64,000 nt of DNA from Anaerolineae bacterium (GCA_027494015.1 JAOSJP010000001.1:1-64000); one strand, 5' to 3'. Positions 1 to 9,377 are shown, counted from the first letter of the stretch. A program made the numbers and translations. Notes: generated by a model from the letters alone, not told the origin.

Positions 1-2254
1 GGTGCCGAAGGCGACATTGACGTAGGGGCAGTACACGTCGCTGTTCTGGTAGCTGCGCCAGCCGAGCTGCTGGGCGATCCGACTGCGGTGTCAGGATGAT
101 CTGCATCAGGCCTGGGCGGCGGCGAAAGAAGCGTGGGACGTGGCGAGACCGCGTCAGACAGGCTCTCCTGGCGGATGAGGGCGAAGAGGCGAGCAGCGGG
201 ACAAGGCGGTGCTCCGGCGGCATGGCGGGCAGCACCAGATCATGGTAATAGGCTAGGATAGGCTAACCGGGCGGTGGCACTCTAAGATGGGCACAGTGTC
301 TCAATTCCGGCGGCCTCAGCCGTCAGACTGCCAGCCCGCCTCGATGGACCCGGCACATTTGGCGCAGGTCGCGCTAGGGGGGAGCGCAAGCTGGTAGAGG
401 GCCAGCGGGTCGCCTTCCATGTCGGCGAGCAGCGCGCCGAACTCTCTTCTCGGCAGCCTCGTAGGCGGTGGTGGACGCGCCGACGATCATCAGCTCGCGC
501 CCGCGCACCGAGGCGCGGATCGCTTTCCAGCGCGGCGCTCAGCGGGTAGAGCGGCCCTTCCTGGGTGATGTTGAACGTGGCGCGCAGCCAGGTTTCTGCT
601 TCGGCGAGCGCGGCGGCCTCGTCGAACTCGAAGCGGGTGCCGGGCGGCGGCGCGAACGGATCGCGCCCGGCCAGCAGGTCGGCGGCGCGGAGGCTGTAGT
701 AGCCGCCAGGGTCGGCGGCTGCGGCGGCCTGGTACGCCTGGCGAGCCAGATCGTCCTTGCCGTCCGACTGGTAGAGACGGCCCACCCACAGGTAGGCCGC
801 CGCCTGAAGCTCGCCGCCCCCGGTCGCCGCAAGCTGGCTGAAAAGCTGGGCGGCCATGCCGATCTTGCCGGCGTTGTAGGCCATCGTCGCGCCCATGTAC
901 AGCCCTTCCTGCGCCCAGGTGGTGCCGGGGTACTTCTGGCCGAGGATGTCGAAGGTGCCCAGGGCCGCGTCGGTGTTGCCCTGCGTGCTGTACAGGTACC
1001 CGGCGCGCCACAGCGCCTCGGCCCCTGCGGGCACGTCCGGGTGCAGCGTGGACAGCGCGGTGTACTTCTGGATGGCGCCAGCAACATCGCCGCTGAGGAA
1101 CAGCGTGCGGCCCTGTTCCAGCCACGCCTCGCCGAAGACCGGATCGGTCGGGTAGGTGTCCAGCACCGTCTGGAAGGTGGTGATCGCCGCCTGGACGTTG
1201 CCCACCTCGCGGTAGGCGCGGCCCAGCATCATCAGCGCCTCCACTGAGGAGAAGCCGTTCTCGCTGCTGTGGGCGTTGAGCGCCTGGATCGCGGCGCTGT
1301 AGTCCTTGTTGGCGAAGTTGATCCGCGCCTGCAGGTAGCTATCCACCTGCAGGCCCGCGCTGAGCAGAATGCCCAGCGCCCGGTAAGCGGGGGATGTCTC
1401 CGGGTAGTCGCGGACGATGCGGCCCAGCCGCAGATGCCCGCTGGCCACGTCGCCCTGACCGATCTCCACCTGCGCCGCCTGGTACTCGATGCTGGCGCGG
1501 TAGGGCGCGTTCTGGGCAACAGCCAGGATCGCGTCGTATTGGGCGATGGCCTGATCGGGCTGCCCGGCGTTGAGGTAGCCGGCGGCGACGCGCTCGCGCA
1601 GCGCGACCAGCGACGACAGCTCGCGCGTGGCGTCGGCGGCCTTTGTGTAGGCGGCGAGCGACTGCGCGGGCTGGCCGAGCGCCAGGTAAGCATCGCCAAT
1701 GCGCTCGTACACGTAGCTGTCAATCAGCCCTGGGCGCAGGGTGACGTAGGTCAGGAAGTCGTTGACGGCAAGCTGCCACTCGCTCAGCCCCAGGTAAGCG
1801 TCGCCGCGCAGGAAGGTGGCGTGCGCCAGGCGCGGGTCGCCGGGGTTTTCGAGGATGAAGCGCGAGAGCGCGTCGGCGGCCTGGGCGAACAACCCTTCGC
1901 GCAGCGCAGCCTCGCCCAGGCCGTAGCGCGCCGCCGCGCGCAGCGACGGGTCCGCGCCCGGCTGGGCCAGCACCGCCTCGAAGTAGCCGACGGCGGCGAC
2001 GTAATCGCCGTTGTGCAGGGCTTGCTCGGCGTCGGCGAAGGCCACGTCGGGCGGCAGCGTGGGCGTTGGCACGAAGGGGGGGGGTCGGCGTGACGTAGGG
2101 GACGGGTCGGCGTCGCCGGGTTCAGCAGGGCGGCGTTGCTCGGCGTGGCGGTGACGATGATCGGGTCTGGCTGCGTGGCGAAGTTGCACGCGCTGGCGGC
2201 CAGGGCGATCAGCAGGGCCGCCGGGATCAGCCGGCGCACGGTAGGCGTAAACAT
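1..2254 (-). CDS. Slt70-like lytic murein transglycosylase lipoprotein, frameshifted and cut by window edge
   Basis: Predicted periplasmic/outer-face lytic transglycosylase cleaving peptidoglycan glycan strands. The start at 2254 gives MFTPTVRR, a hydrophobic stretch and lipobox LAASAC, hence a lipoprotein. A Thr-Pro linker and then a long TPR-like helical solenoid (about 540 residues) follow, as in Slt70. The SLT catalytic domain is recognisable only by switching frames across 1-520: LFALIRQES (catalytic Glu codon at 165-167), GLMQII, and IAQQLGW...NSDVY..YVNVAFG at the left edge. Frame breaks occur near 2105, at the G9 run 2076-2084, and several times below 520. All conserved motifs survive in one frame or another, so the breaks may be sequencing errors or recent decay. 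No neighbour is visible on its 3' side because the gene runs off the window. Confidence 0.8.
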
Positions 2255-2703
2255 GCGGGCGATTATGGCGGCAGGGCGGAGGATTGTCAACCGCGCCCGC
2301 GCGAAGACCGCGCGCATAAGGCGGGGGGGTTGGGCCCGGCCAGTAATTTGTTCAGAGCGCTATTTGGTCTCACGCCCAGCCTCGCTCACGCTCGGCTTGT
2401 CCCGCTCTCCGCAGCGGCCTAGCACAGGTTACCCGACATCTTGGGCTGTCCTTGTTCCCTCATCCATCTTGGCGCTTTCCCACGCGGGGGAAGGGAGAAA
2501 AGTGGCCTCCCTTCAGGCAGAGGGGTCTTCTCAGAAGGGAAACTCGTGCTCATTCCGCAGTATCACGGGGGGGGGGGGGGGGGGGACCGAGGGGGGGGGG
2601 TTGAGGTGGGTCTGGCGCAAATTTAGCATAATGCTAGGGGTGTGATCATTCGTGGCGGGCATTGATAGCGGGCTGCGCGGCGCGCGGCAGGAGGCACGGT
2701 CTC
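2255..2703. other. Intergenic region with degenerate palindromic repeats and two long G-tracts
   Basis: This 450-bp divergent intergenic region carries a decayed copy of the interspersed repeat (about 2370-2520, recognisable by the CCTCGCT...GCTCGGCTTG and GGGGAAGGG pieces). It also has a G19 run at 2567-2585 and, after ACCGA, a G10 run at 2591-2600. No convincing gene. A weak -10-like CATAAT lies near 2627, upstream of the gene starting at 2704. Confidence 0.6.
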
Positions 2704-3933
2704 ATGTCTTCCCTTCTTCACCAGGCGGTAGAACACGCCCAGGCCGGACGCCGCGACGAGGCGCGCCGGCTCCTGCAGGAATATCTGCAAACGTCGCCGG
2801 ACAACGAGGTTGCCTGGCTGTGGCTGGCCTCCGTCGCCGCCGACCAGGCCGAGTACCAGCGGGCGCTGCGCGAAGTGTTGCGCGTCAACCCGTCCAACCA
2901 GCAGGCGCGCGCACTGCTCGACCAATTCCAGCAGCAATACGGCCCGCGCCCGCCCGCTGCCCGTCGGTGCCCACGCCCGAAACATAGTGCGCCGCCCCCG
3001 CCCAGGCCGATGGGGTACGAGAGCGTGGTCGTCGGCACGCCGGAGCAAGGCCCCTACCGGCAGTACGCGCCGCCGTCGCCGCTGCCGTATTCGCAGTACG
3101 CGCCGATGGGCCAGCCGGTGACCCCGTCCGAGCCGCAGCGAGTCCAGGTGGAACACGTCGAGAAGAGGCGCGGGCTGTTTGGCTGTGGGTTTCCGGGCTG
3201 CTCCGGCTGCCTGGGCTGTAGCGGCTGCTGGGGGAGTTGCCTGCTCTCGCTGGTGATGCTGATTGTGGTGCCGGTGCTGCTGGTGGCGGTGCTCGTTCTG
3301 GCCGTGCCCCAGGCGAGACCCGTGATTGACGTGGCGGCGTCTTTTCTGCCCGGCGATACGGGGCGCAAGACAGTCGAGTTCTCCGACGGCACCTATGACG
3401 TGTTGCTGACGGTGCCGTACAGTTGGTACCTGGCTGATGCCAGCAATGACAGGTGGGGATTCGCGCGCGACGTGCTCGACAAGGCTCTCAAGTTCGACAA
3501 CGGGCAGCGCACCTGGCAGGACTTCGAGAGCGCAAGCCCGCGTTTCGCCATCGTCGAGGTGAACCCGGTGGTGCTTGCTGGCGCGTATTCGAACGGCAAA
3601 GGTGCGCCCATCGTGCTGATGGTTGATCTCGCTCAGACCGTCTCCGGCGATTTCTCGTGCAGCGCCGTGCGCGCCCAGCAGAGCCAGTCCACGATCTACG
3701 AATACGGGGGCGGGCTGTGCGGCTACCGCACCGACACGACTGAGTCTGTTTCGCCCGAACGGGTCTTCCGCGACATCGCAGCGCCCGACCAATGGACGAG
3801 CATCTCCTTTGTCACGCCGGTCACAGCGCAGACGGGGCTGCAATGGTCGCTGGAAATGCCCGCCGACCTGCTCGACCACTACCGGGACGATATTCAGGCG
3901 CTGATCGAGTCCGTTGAGATCAAGGAGATCTAG
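2704..3933 (+). CDS. TPR membrane protein with Cys-rich juxtamembrane segment
   Basis: The 409-residue protein starts at ATG 2704, preceded by GGAGG about 13 nt upstream. Residues 1-85 form a TPR-like helical region (QAVEHAQAGRRDEARRLL, then VAWLWLASVAADQAEYQRAL) common in Chloroflexota proteins that begin with such repeats. A Pro/Tyr-rich spacer follows. Then comes a striking Cys/Gly segment (LFGCGFPGCSGCLGCSGC) leading straight into a single transmembrane helix (LLSLVMLIVVPVLLVAVLVLAV). The C-terminal ~190 residues are probably extracytoplasmic and match no family I recognise. The TAG stop lies inside the CTAG target of the MITE that follows. Function unknown. Confidence 0.75.
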   Translation: MSSLLHQAVEHAQAGRRDEARRLLQEYLQTSPDNEVAWLWLASVAADQAEYQRALREVLRVNPSNQQARALLDQFQQQYGPRPPAARRCPRPKHSAPPPPRPMGYESVVVGTPEQGPYRQYAPPSPLPYSQYAPMGQPVTPSEPQRVQVEHVEKRRGLFGCGFPGCSGCLGCSGCWGSCLLSLVMLIVVPVLLVAVLVLAVPQARPVIDVAASFLPGDTGRKTVEFSDGTYDVLLTVPYSWYLADASNDRWGFARDVLDKALKFDNGQRTWQDFESASPRFAIVEVNPVVLAGAYSNGKGAPIVLMVDLAQTVSGDFSCSAVRAQQSQSTIYEYGGGLCGYRTDTTESVSPERVFRDIAAPDQWTSISFVTPVTAQTGLQWSLEMPADLLDHYRDDIQALIESVEIKEI

Positions 3934-4153
3934 AGCGTGTTATGCGCTTAGCACCTTCGACCAGGGGGAGAAGCGCCCTGTTGACCTCACCCCCTGGCCT
4001 CGCTACGCTCGGCCTCTCCCCCTCTCCATGCTTGGAGAGGGGAGGCGAGGCGCGCCAGCGCCGAGACGGGGGTGAGGTAAAACCAAGAGCCACCCCGGGC
4101 TGCTGGCGGGGAAAGGGGCCGGGGGATAGGGGTTGAAAAGCGCATAACACGCT
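3934..4153. mobile_element. IS5-type MITE, complete copy 1
   Basis: A 220-bp non-autonomous element with perfect 16-bp terminal inverted repeats (AGCGTGTTATGCGCTT at 3934-3949 and its complement at 4138-4153). It is flanked by CTAG (3930-3933) and CTGG (4154-4157), consistent with a 4-bp CTAG-type target duplication with one change. The left CTAG contains the TAG stop of the upstream gene. The interior is the nested palindromic core shared with other repeats in the window (CCTCACCCCC ... GGAGAGGGG ... GGGGGTGAGG). It has no coding capacity. The CTAG-like target suggests mobilisation by an IS5-family transposase encoded elsewhere. Confidence 0.85.
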
Positions 4154-4178
4154 CTGGTCGTCCAGCCGCGCCCGTCGC

Positions 4179-4184
4179 TATAAT
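4179..4184 (+). promoter_or_regulatory. Candidate -10 element for ATP-type phosphofructokinase
   Basis: A perfect TATAAT, 82 bp before the start codon and 26 bp after the MITE end. The hexamer 17 bp upstream (GGTCGT) is a poor -35, so the assignment rests on the -10 alone. Confidence 0.45.
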
Positions 4185-4265
4185 GGGCGTTCGTTTCAGG
4201 GCCGGGGGATCATTCAGAGTCGTTTGGTTGCCATCCTCCAGGTCGAAGGACAGGAGTAGTTGGGC

Positions 4266-5240
4266 ATGGCGAGCATGAGACGCATCGCAGTATTGACCGG
4301 TGGCGGTGACGCGCCGGGCATGAACCCGGCGATTCGCGCGGTGGTGCGCACGGCGGCTGCTGCCGGCGTGGAAGTGTATGGCATCCGGCAGGCGTACACC
4401 GGACTGCTGACCGGCGATTTCGAGCGCCTGACTTCGCGCGACGTGAGCGGGATCATCGGGCGCGGCGGCACCATCCTGCAAACGGCGCGTAACCTCGAAT
4501 TCAAGACCGTCCAGGGCCAGAAGCGCGGCCTGCGCCGCCTGAACGAGCACGAGATGGATGGGCTGGTGGTCATCGGCGGCGACGGTAGCCTGCGCGGAGC
4601 GCTGGCCCTGCACGAGCTGGGCTTCCCGGTGGTGGGCATCCCTGGCACGATTGACAACGACATCTGGGGCACCAATATGGCGGTGGGCACCGACACGGCC
4701 CTCAACACGATCCTGGACGCCGTTGACAAGCTGCGTGACACGGCGGCGAGCCACGAACGCTGCTTCTTGCTGGAAGTGATGGGGCGCAACTGCGGCTATC
4801 TGGCGCTGATGGGGGGCATCCTGGGCGGCGCTGAGTTCGTCATGATCCCGGAGCATCCTACGACGCTGGAAGAGATCGGCAAGGTGTTGGAGAGCGCCTA
4901 CATGCGTGGCAAGAGTCACGCGATGGGCGTCATCGCCGAGGGGGCCACGCCCAAGATTAACGAGGTGGCCGAGTATCTTTCGCAGCACGAGGTCGGCTTC
5001 GAGGTGCGCATCACCGTGCTGGGGCACGTGGTGCGCGGCGGCGGCCCCGGCGCATTCGACCGCCTGTTGGCGACGCGCCTGGGGGTGAAGGCGGTCGAGC
5101 TGCTGCTCGCTGGGGAGTCGGGGATCATGGTGGGGCTGCACGGGCGCAACATCGGCACGGTCAGCCTGGCCGATGCCACAACCAAGCAGCGTGCTCTCTC
5201 AGAGGAATACATCTCGATGGCCGAGATACTGGCCAAATGA
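4266..5240 (+). CDS. pfkA: ATP-dependent 6-phosphofructokinase
   Basis: Phosphorylates fructose 6-phosphate to fructose 1,6-bisphosphate in cytosolic glycolysis. The 324-residue product has normal PFK length. Motifs in order: TGGGDAPGMN (phosphate donor loop, residues 11-20), IGGDGS with Gly107 at the position equal to E. coli Gly104, PGTIDND with Gly127 at the E. coli Gly124 equivalent, and MGRNCGYLA. In this family Gly at both diagnostic positions indicates ATP rather than PPi as donor. ATG 4266 was chosen because the GGAG at 4252 gives good spacing; a TTG at 4260 is the in-frame alternative. It is followed 197 bp later by a second PFK of the PPi type, which has its own ribosome-binding site. 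Confidence 0.93.
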   Translation: MASMRRIAVLTGGGDAPGMNPAIRAVVRTAAAAGVEVYGIRQAYTGLLTGDFERLTSRDVSGIIGRGGTILQTARNLEFKTVQGQKRGLRRLNEHEMDGLVVIGGDGSLRGALALHELGFPVVGIPGTIDNDIWGTNMAVGTDTALNTILDAVDKLRDTAASHERCFLLEVMGRNCGYLALMGGILGGAEFVMIPEHPTTLEEIGKVLESAYMRGKSHAMGVIAEGATPKINEVAEYLSQHEVGFEVRITVLGHVVRGGGPGAFDRLLATRLGVKAVELLLAGESGIMVGLHGRNIGTVSLADATTKQRALSEEYISMAEILAK

Positions 5241-5325
5241 TGCGCTGTCGCCAGGTCGTGCCTATTGTGGCGCACCTGCGCCCTGATTCGTGAGTTTTGT
5301 CAAACGCGCGGTGCCCGTTGGCTGT

Positions 5326-5331
5326 TATAAT
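5326..5331 (+). promoter_or_regulatory. Candidate -10 element for PPi-type phosphofructokinase
   Basis: TATAAT 107 bp upstream of ATG 5438. The nearest TTGTCA (5297-5302) is 23 bp away, too far for a standard -35, so confidence is modest. It suggests that the second phosphofructokinase can be transcribed separately from the first. Confidence 0.4.
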
Positions 5332-5437
5332 CAAGGGGGTGTGCGTGCTCCGCATGCCCCTTTGTCATGGATACCAGGCACCTCACTCCCCATGGGTGCC
5401 TGAGCCTGCAAGCAGCTTTGAGGACTGGAGGAGAACG

Positions 5438-6616
5438 ATGTTGCGCATAGGTGTGCTCACCGGCGGCGGCGATGTCCCCGGCCTGAACCCGTGCATCAAG
5501 CAGATCGTGTACCGCGCGGAAGACGCCGGTCACGAGATTTTCGGCATCCGGCGCGGCTGGGCCGGCTTGCTGGACTTCGTCATTGACGAGAAGAACAAAG
5601 AACAGCGCGAGAAGTGGGTGATGCCGCTCAACAAGCAGCGCGTGCGCACGGTGGATCGCACCGGCGGCACGTTCCTACACACCTCGCGCACGAACCCCGG
5701 CAACGTGCTTGCCGATGGCATCCCCGCGCACCTGCAGGGCATGGAAGTCCGCAAGCACACGGACAAGCGCGGTCGCGAGGTCTACGACTACACGGAGCAT
5801 GTGCTGAAGGTGCTGGAGCACCTGGGCATTGACGTGCTGATCCCCATCGGCGGCGACGACACACTCGGCTATGGCGAGCGGATGCACCGCGAAGGGATGA
5901 AGGTGGTCGCCATTCCCAAGACGATGGATAACGACGTTTACGGCACGGACTACTGCATCGGCTTCAGCACTGCCGTGACGCGCTCGGTAGAGTTCATCCA
6001 CAACCTGCGCACGAGCGCCGGGTCGCACGAGCGTGTCGCCGTGGTCGAGCTATTCGGGCGCAACTCCGGCGAGACATCGCTGATCGCGGCCTACCTGGCC
6101 GGCGTGGACCGCGCGATCATTTCCGAGGTACCGTTCGATGTGCACCGCCTGGCCAGCTTGCTTGTCGCGGACAAGAAGGAGAATCCCAGCAACTACGCCA
6201 TGCTGACCATCTCCGAAGGCGCGCGCCTGGTCGAGGGCGAGGTGATCGAGACCGGCGAGGCCGACGCCTACGGTCACAAGAAGCTGGGTGGCATCGGCCA
6301 GATCACCGGCGCGCTGCTCAGGGACATCACCGGCCAGAACATCATCTACCAGCAGGTGGCCTACCTGATGCGCTCCGGCGCGCCGGACTCGCTCGACCTG
6401 ATGGTGGCGGCCAACTACGCGCAGATGGCCATGAGCCTGGTGGAGCAGGGGCGCTTTGGGCGCATGGTGGCCCTGCAGCGCGGCCTGTACACCGACATCA
6501 ACATGAGCACGCTCATGCAGGGCGTCAAGCGCGTCAACGTGGCCGAGCTGTACGATGTGGAGCAGTACCGCCCGAAGGTGCGTCACGTCTTCGGGATGCC
6601 CATGTTCCTGATGTAG
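5438..6616 (+). CDS. Diphosphate-type (PPi) 6-phosphofructokinase paralogue
   Basis: Reversible PPi-dependent fructose 6-phosphate phosphotransferase is predicted. ATG 5438 follows a strong GGAGGAG at 5426-5432, giving 392 residues. Family motifs are complete: [16 protein letters not shown] with Asp141 where ATP enzymes carry Gly, PKTMDND with Lys161 where ATP enzymes carry Gly, and FGRNSGETS. The Asp/Lys pair is the accepted signature of PPi-linked enzymes in this superfamily; actual donor use cannot be proved from sequence. It is longer than its ATP-type neighbour, with an insert at residues 45-75 ([11 protein letters not shown] region). A factor-independent terminator follows 22 bp after the stop, closing the two-gene unit. 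Confidence 0.9.
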   Translation: MLRIGVLTGGGDVPGLNPCIKQIVYRAEDAGHEIFGIRRGWAGLLDFVIDEKNKEQREKWVMPLNKQRVRTVDRTGGTFLHTSRTNPGNVLADGIPAHLQGMEVRKHTDKRGREVYDYTEHVLKVLEHLGIDVLIPIGGDDTLGYGERMHREGMKVVAIPKTMDNDVYGTDYCIGFSTAVTRSVEFIHNLRTSAGSHERVAVVELFGRNSGETSLIAAYLAGVDRAIISEVPFDVHRLASLLVADKKENPSNYAMLTISEGARLVEGEVIETGEADAYGHKKLGGIGQITGALLRDITGQNIIYQQVAYLMRSGAPDSLDLMVAANYAQMAMSLVEQGRFGRMVALQRGLYTDINMSTLMQGVKRVNVAELYDVEQYRPKVRHVFGMPMFLM

Positions 6617-6638
6617 TGACAGCAACGATGAGCGCGAA

Positions 6639-6664
6639 GAGGGCGGCCCAGGCTGCCCTCTTTT
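6639..6664 (+). terminator. Rho-independent terminator after PPi-phosphofructokinase
   Basis: The hairpin GAGGGCGGCC/GGCTGCCCTC (6639-6660) has one G-T wobble and is followed directly by TTTTGTGTT. Position 22 bp after the stop is typical. Confidence 0.85.
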
Positions 6665-6689
6665 GTGTTGGGGCGGCGGCTGTGTGTCT

Positions 6690-7505
6690 TGAGGCCGAGC
6701 GGGGGTGAGGTCAACGGGGGCGCAGCAGAGCAGCACCCCTACCTGACGGGTTTTGCCCACATCCAGCGCAGACCTCACCCCCAGCCTCGCCCTGCTCGGC
6801 TTGCCCCCTCTCCGTTGACGGAGAGGGGGCGGCGAGGCGCGCCAGCGCCGAGCGGGGGTGAGGTCAAGGGGGGCGCAGCAGAGCAGCACCCCTACCTGAC
6901 GGGTTTTGCCCACATCCAGCGCAGACCTCCCTCACCCCCAGCCTCGCTGCGCTCGGCTTGCCCCCTCTCCGTTGACGGAGAGGGGGCGGCGAGGCGCGCC
7001 AGCGCCGAGCGGGGGTGAGGTCAAGGGGGGCGCAGCAGAACAGCGCCCCTACCTGACAGGTTTTGCCCACATCCAGCGCAGACCTCACCCCCAGCCTCGC
7101 CCTGCTCGGCTTGCCCCCTCTCCGTTGACGGAGAGGGGGCGGCGAGGCGCGCCAGCGCCGCGCGGGGGTGAGGTCAAGGGGGGCGCAGCAGAACAGCGCC
7201 CCTACCTGACAGGTTTTGCCCACATCCAGCGCAGACCTCACCCCCAGCCTCGCTGCGCTCGGCTTGCCCCCTCTCCGTTGACGGAGAGGGGGCGGCGAGG
7301 CGCGCCAGCGCCGAGCGGGGGGTGAGTCCAGGGGGCAGCAGCAGAACAGCAGCCCCTACCTGGCAGGTTTTGCCCACATCCAGCGCAGACCTCACCCCCA
7401 GCCCCTCGCCGCTCGGCTTGCCCCCTCTCCGTCAACGGAGAGGGGGCGGCGAGGCGCGCCAGCGCCGAGCAGGGGTGGGTGAGGTAAACCAGGGCGCAGC
7501 AGAGC
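6690..7505. repeat. Tandem array of about five ~155-bp palindromic repeat units
   Basis: The marker GGGGGTGAGGTCAA recurs at about 6703, 6853, 7012 and 7166, with decayed versions near 7318 and 7480, a period of about 150-160 bp. Each unit contains GCAGCAGAGCAGC, a CTACCTGACRGGTTTTGCCCACATC stretch (given here as a consensus), CCTCACCCCCAGCCTCGC, and a hairpin CCCCCTCTCCGT/ACGGAGAGGGGG. The last units show more substitutions than the central ones. There are no unique spacers and no cas genes, so it is not CRISPR. Open frames across it merely translate the repeats. Confidence 0.88.
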
Positions 7506-7632
7506 AGCGCCCCTACGAGCAGGCTGGCGCGCGGCGGATTTTGATGCAATCGCCTTGCGCTGACTATTGCGCCACCCCGGAACGGGATACAATTCTGGTT
7601 ATCAGCCAGAGTAGATACAGGAGCGGCACGGC

Positions 7633-8364
7633 ATGGAATACACCATCAACGGGACGGTCATGCAGTCGCTTGAGATTCGCCTGCAGCGCGGCGAAGCCGT
7701 TTTCACGGAGTCCGGGGGTATGGCCTGGATGAGCGACGGCATTGACATGAAGACCAGTGGGCGCGGCGGCATCGGCAAGTCGCTGGGACGGGTGCTTTCT
7801 GGCGAGAGCCTGTTCATGACCACGTACACCTGCGCCGCGCCGCAGGGCGTGATCACCTTCACGCCCGAAGCGCCGGGCAAGATCATCCCGCTGCACCTGC
7901 GGGCGGGCTACTCGATGATCTGTCAGAAAGATGCTTTCATGTGCGCCGAGGACGATGTTGAGCTGACCATGCACTTCCGCAAGCGGCTGGGCACGGGGCT
8001 GTTCGGCGGGGAGGGCTTCATCTTGCAGAAGCTGACCGGGCCGGGCACGGCATTCGTCGAGATCATCGGCGAGCTGATACTGGTCGAGTTGCAGGCCGGC
8101 GAGCGGTTGAAGATCGATCCCGGCCATATTGCCATGTACGAGCCGACCTGCGATTACGACATCACCATGGTGAAGGGAGTGATGAACTGGCTGGGCGGGG
8201 GCGAAGGGCTGTTCCTGGCGACGATTACCGGGCCGGGCAAGGTCTGGCTGCAAACCATGCCGCTGAGCAACCTGGCCCGCAAGCTGGCCGCGTCGCTGGG
8301 CGCGCAGAGCAAAGGCTCGCGCACGCTCGGCAAATCGGGAGACGTGCTGGGCATGTTCAAGTGA
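7633..8364 (+). CDS. AIM24/TIGR00266 family protein, paralogue 1
   Basis: A 243-residue AIM24-type beta-rich protein. The family (mitochondrial biogenesis AIM24, bacterial DUF124) has no settled bacterial function; a role at or near membranes is only inferred. Visible features: N-terminal MEYTINGTVMQSLEIRL, the conserved GGMAWMSDGI and MKTSGRGGIGKSLGR, a central FGGEGFILQKLTGPGTAFVEI, and C-terminal GGGEGLFLATITGPGKVWLQ, giving the usual internal repetition. A 19-residue Ser/Gly/Lys tail is missing in the downstream copy. ATG 7633 follows an AGGAG at about 7619. A TACAAT at 7588-7593 may be its -10. It is followed 53 bp later by a close paralogue in the same orientation. Confidence 0.88.
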   Translation: MEYTINGTVMQSLEIRLQRGEAVFTESGGMAWMSDGIDMKTSGRGGIGKSLGRVLSGESLFMTTYTCAAPQGVITFTPEAPGKIIPLHLRAGYSMICQKDAFMCAEDDVELTMHFRKRLGTGLFGGEGFILQKLTGPGTAFVEIIGELILVELQAGERLKIDPGHIAMYEPTCDYDITMVKGVMNWLGGGEGLFLATITGPGKVWLQTMPLSNLARKLAASLGAQSKGSRTLGKSGDVLGMFK

Positions 8365-8394
8365 AACGCTCGCCTGCTGCGGCGGGCGAAGCGT
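8364..8394 (+). other. Intercistronic hairpin between AIM24 paralogues
   Basis: The arms AACGCTCGCC and GGCG...AGCGTT pair around TGCTGC in the 53-bp gap. No T-run follows, so it is more likely a stability or processing hairpin than a terminator. Confidence 0.45.
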
Positions 8395-8417
8395 TGGAGC
8401 CACGAGGAGGCTGAACG

Positions 8418-9095
8418 ATGGAGTACACCATTCACGGCACGGTCATGCAGGCGCTCGAGATCCGGCTCAGCCAGGGCGAGGCGATCTACACGGAGTCCGG
8501 GGGCATGGCCTGGATGAGCGACGGCATTGACATGAAGACCAGCGGGCGCGGCGGCATCGGCAAGTCGCTGGGGCGGGTGCTCGCTGGCGAAAGCCTGTTC
8601 ATGACCACCTACACCTGCACCGCGCCGCAGGGCGTGATCACCTTCACGCCGGAGAGTCCTGGCAAAGTGGTCCCGCTCAATCTGAAAGCCGGGCACAGCA
8701 TCATCTGCCAGAAAGACGCTTTCATGTGCGCCGAGGACGATGTTGAGCTGGCGATGCACTTCCGCAAGCGGCTGGGCACGGGGCTGTTCGGCGGGGAGGG
8801 GTTCATCCTGCAGAAGCTGACCGGGCCGGGCACGGCGTTTGTCGAGATCGCCGGCGAGATGCAGCTTTATGAACTGAAGGCGGGCGAGCGGCTGAAGATC
8901 GATCCGGGGCACATCGCCATGTACGAGCCGACCTGTGACTACGACCTCACCATGATCAAGGGGGTGATGAACTGGCTGGGCGGCGGCGAGGGGCTGTTCC
9001 TGGCGACGATCACCGGGCCGGGCAAGGTCTGGCTGCAAACCATGCCGCTGAGCAACCTGGCCAGTAAGCTGCGCGGCTATATGGCGAAGAGCTGA
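8418..9095 (+). CDS. AIM24/TIGR00266 family protein, paralogue 2
   Basis: A 225-residue product aligning end to end with the preceding gene, with most positions identical (for example GGMAWMSDGIDMKTSGRGGI and FMCAEDDVEL in both). This is a local tandem duplication. GAGGAGG lies 6-12 nt before ATG 8418, a stronger ribosome-binding site than that of copy 1. Differences cluster around residues 85-100 (PGKVVPLNLKAGHSI here against PGKIIPLHLRAGYSM) and around the MQLYELKAG segment; the C-terminal tail of copy 1 is absent. The two probably form one transcription unit. Biochemical role unknown. Confidence 0.88.
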   Translation: MEYTIHGTVMQALEIRLSQGEAIYTESGGMAWMSDGIDMKTSGRGGIGKSLGRVLAGESLFMTTYTCTAPQGVITFTPESPGKVVPLNLKAGHSIICQKDAFMCAEDDVELAMHFRKRLGTGLFGGEGFILQKLTGPGTAFVEIAGEMQLYELKAGERLKIDPGHIAMYEPTCDYDLTMIKGVMNWLGGGEGLFLATITGPGKVWLQTMPLSNLASKLRGYMAKS

Positions 9096-9117
9096 CCAGG
9101 GTGCGACAAGGCGGCAC

Positions 9118-9240
9118 TGCACGCGCCTCACCCCCTAAATCCCCCTCTCCAGCCGAGCTAGAGAGGGGGACTTTGACCGGCTGGCGTGGCCCTTTGCCCA
9201 TCCCTGGCTTAGCCGGAGAGGGGGCCAGGGGGAGGGGCGT
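9118..9240. repeat. Interspersed palindromic repeat, CCTCTCCAGC type
   Basis: CCCCCTCTCCAGCCGAGCTA followed by its near-complement and CTTAGCCGGAGAGGGGGCCA. Related copies lie at about 17776-17885 and 57405-57480. Non-coding. Confidence 0.65.
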
Positions 9241-9306
9241 TTGTAGTGCGCGCCATCGCCGCTCTGGCAGGCCATGTGCCGCCGGGGAACACTGGCGTAT
9301 GAACAG

Positions 9307-9339
9307 GGCTTCCGAAGTCGTCGCGGACTTCGGAAGTCC
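9307..9339. repeat. Palindrome of the GACTTCCGAAGTC family
   Basis: Imperfect 33-bp palindrome GGCTTCCGAAGTC...GACTTCGGAAGTCC. Related sites are at 35378, 57675 and 61520. Confidence 0.7.
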
Positions 9340-9377
9340 GTCTTTGAGAGCAGATCGCGCGGGGCGCGGCGGTTCTG

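Noticed and set aside
6690..7505. Possible CRISPR array
   Set aside because: Unit length is ~155 bp, whole units repeat with no unique spacers, and there is no cas gene.
6665..7732. Several 70-290 residue open frames across the repeat array
   Set aside because: They translate the same repeated unit (RLAPSPLTERGRRGAPAP) over and over and would all be shifted by changes in repeat number.
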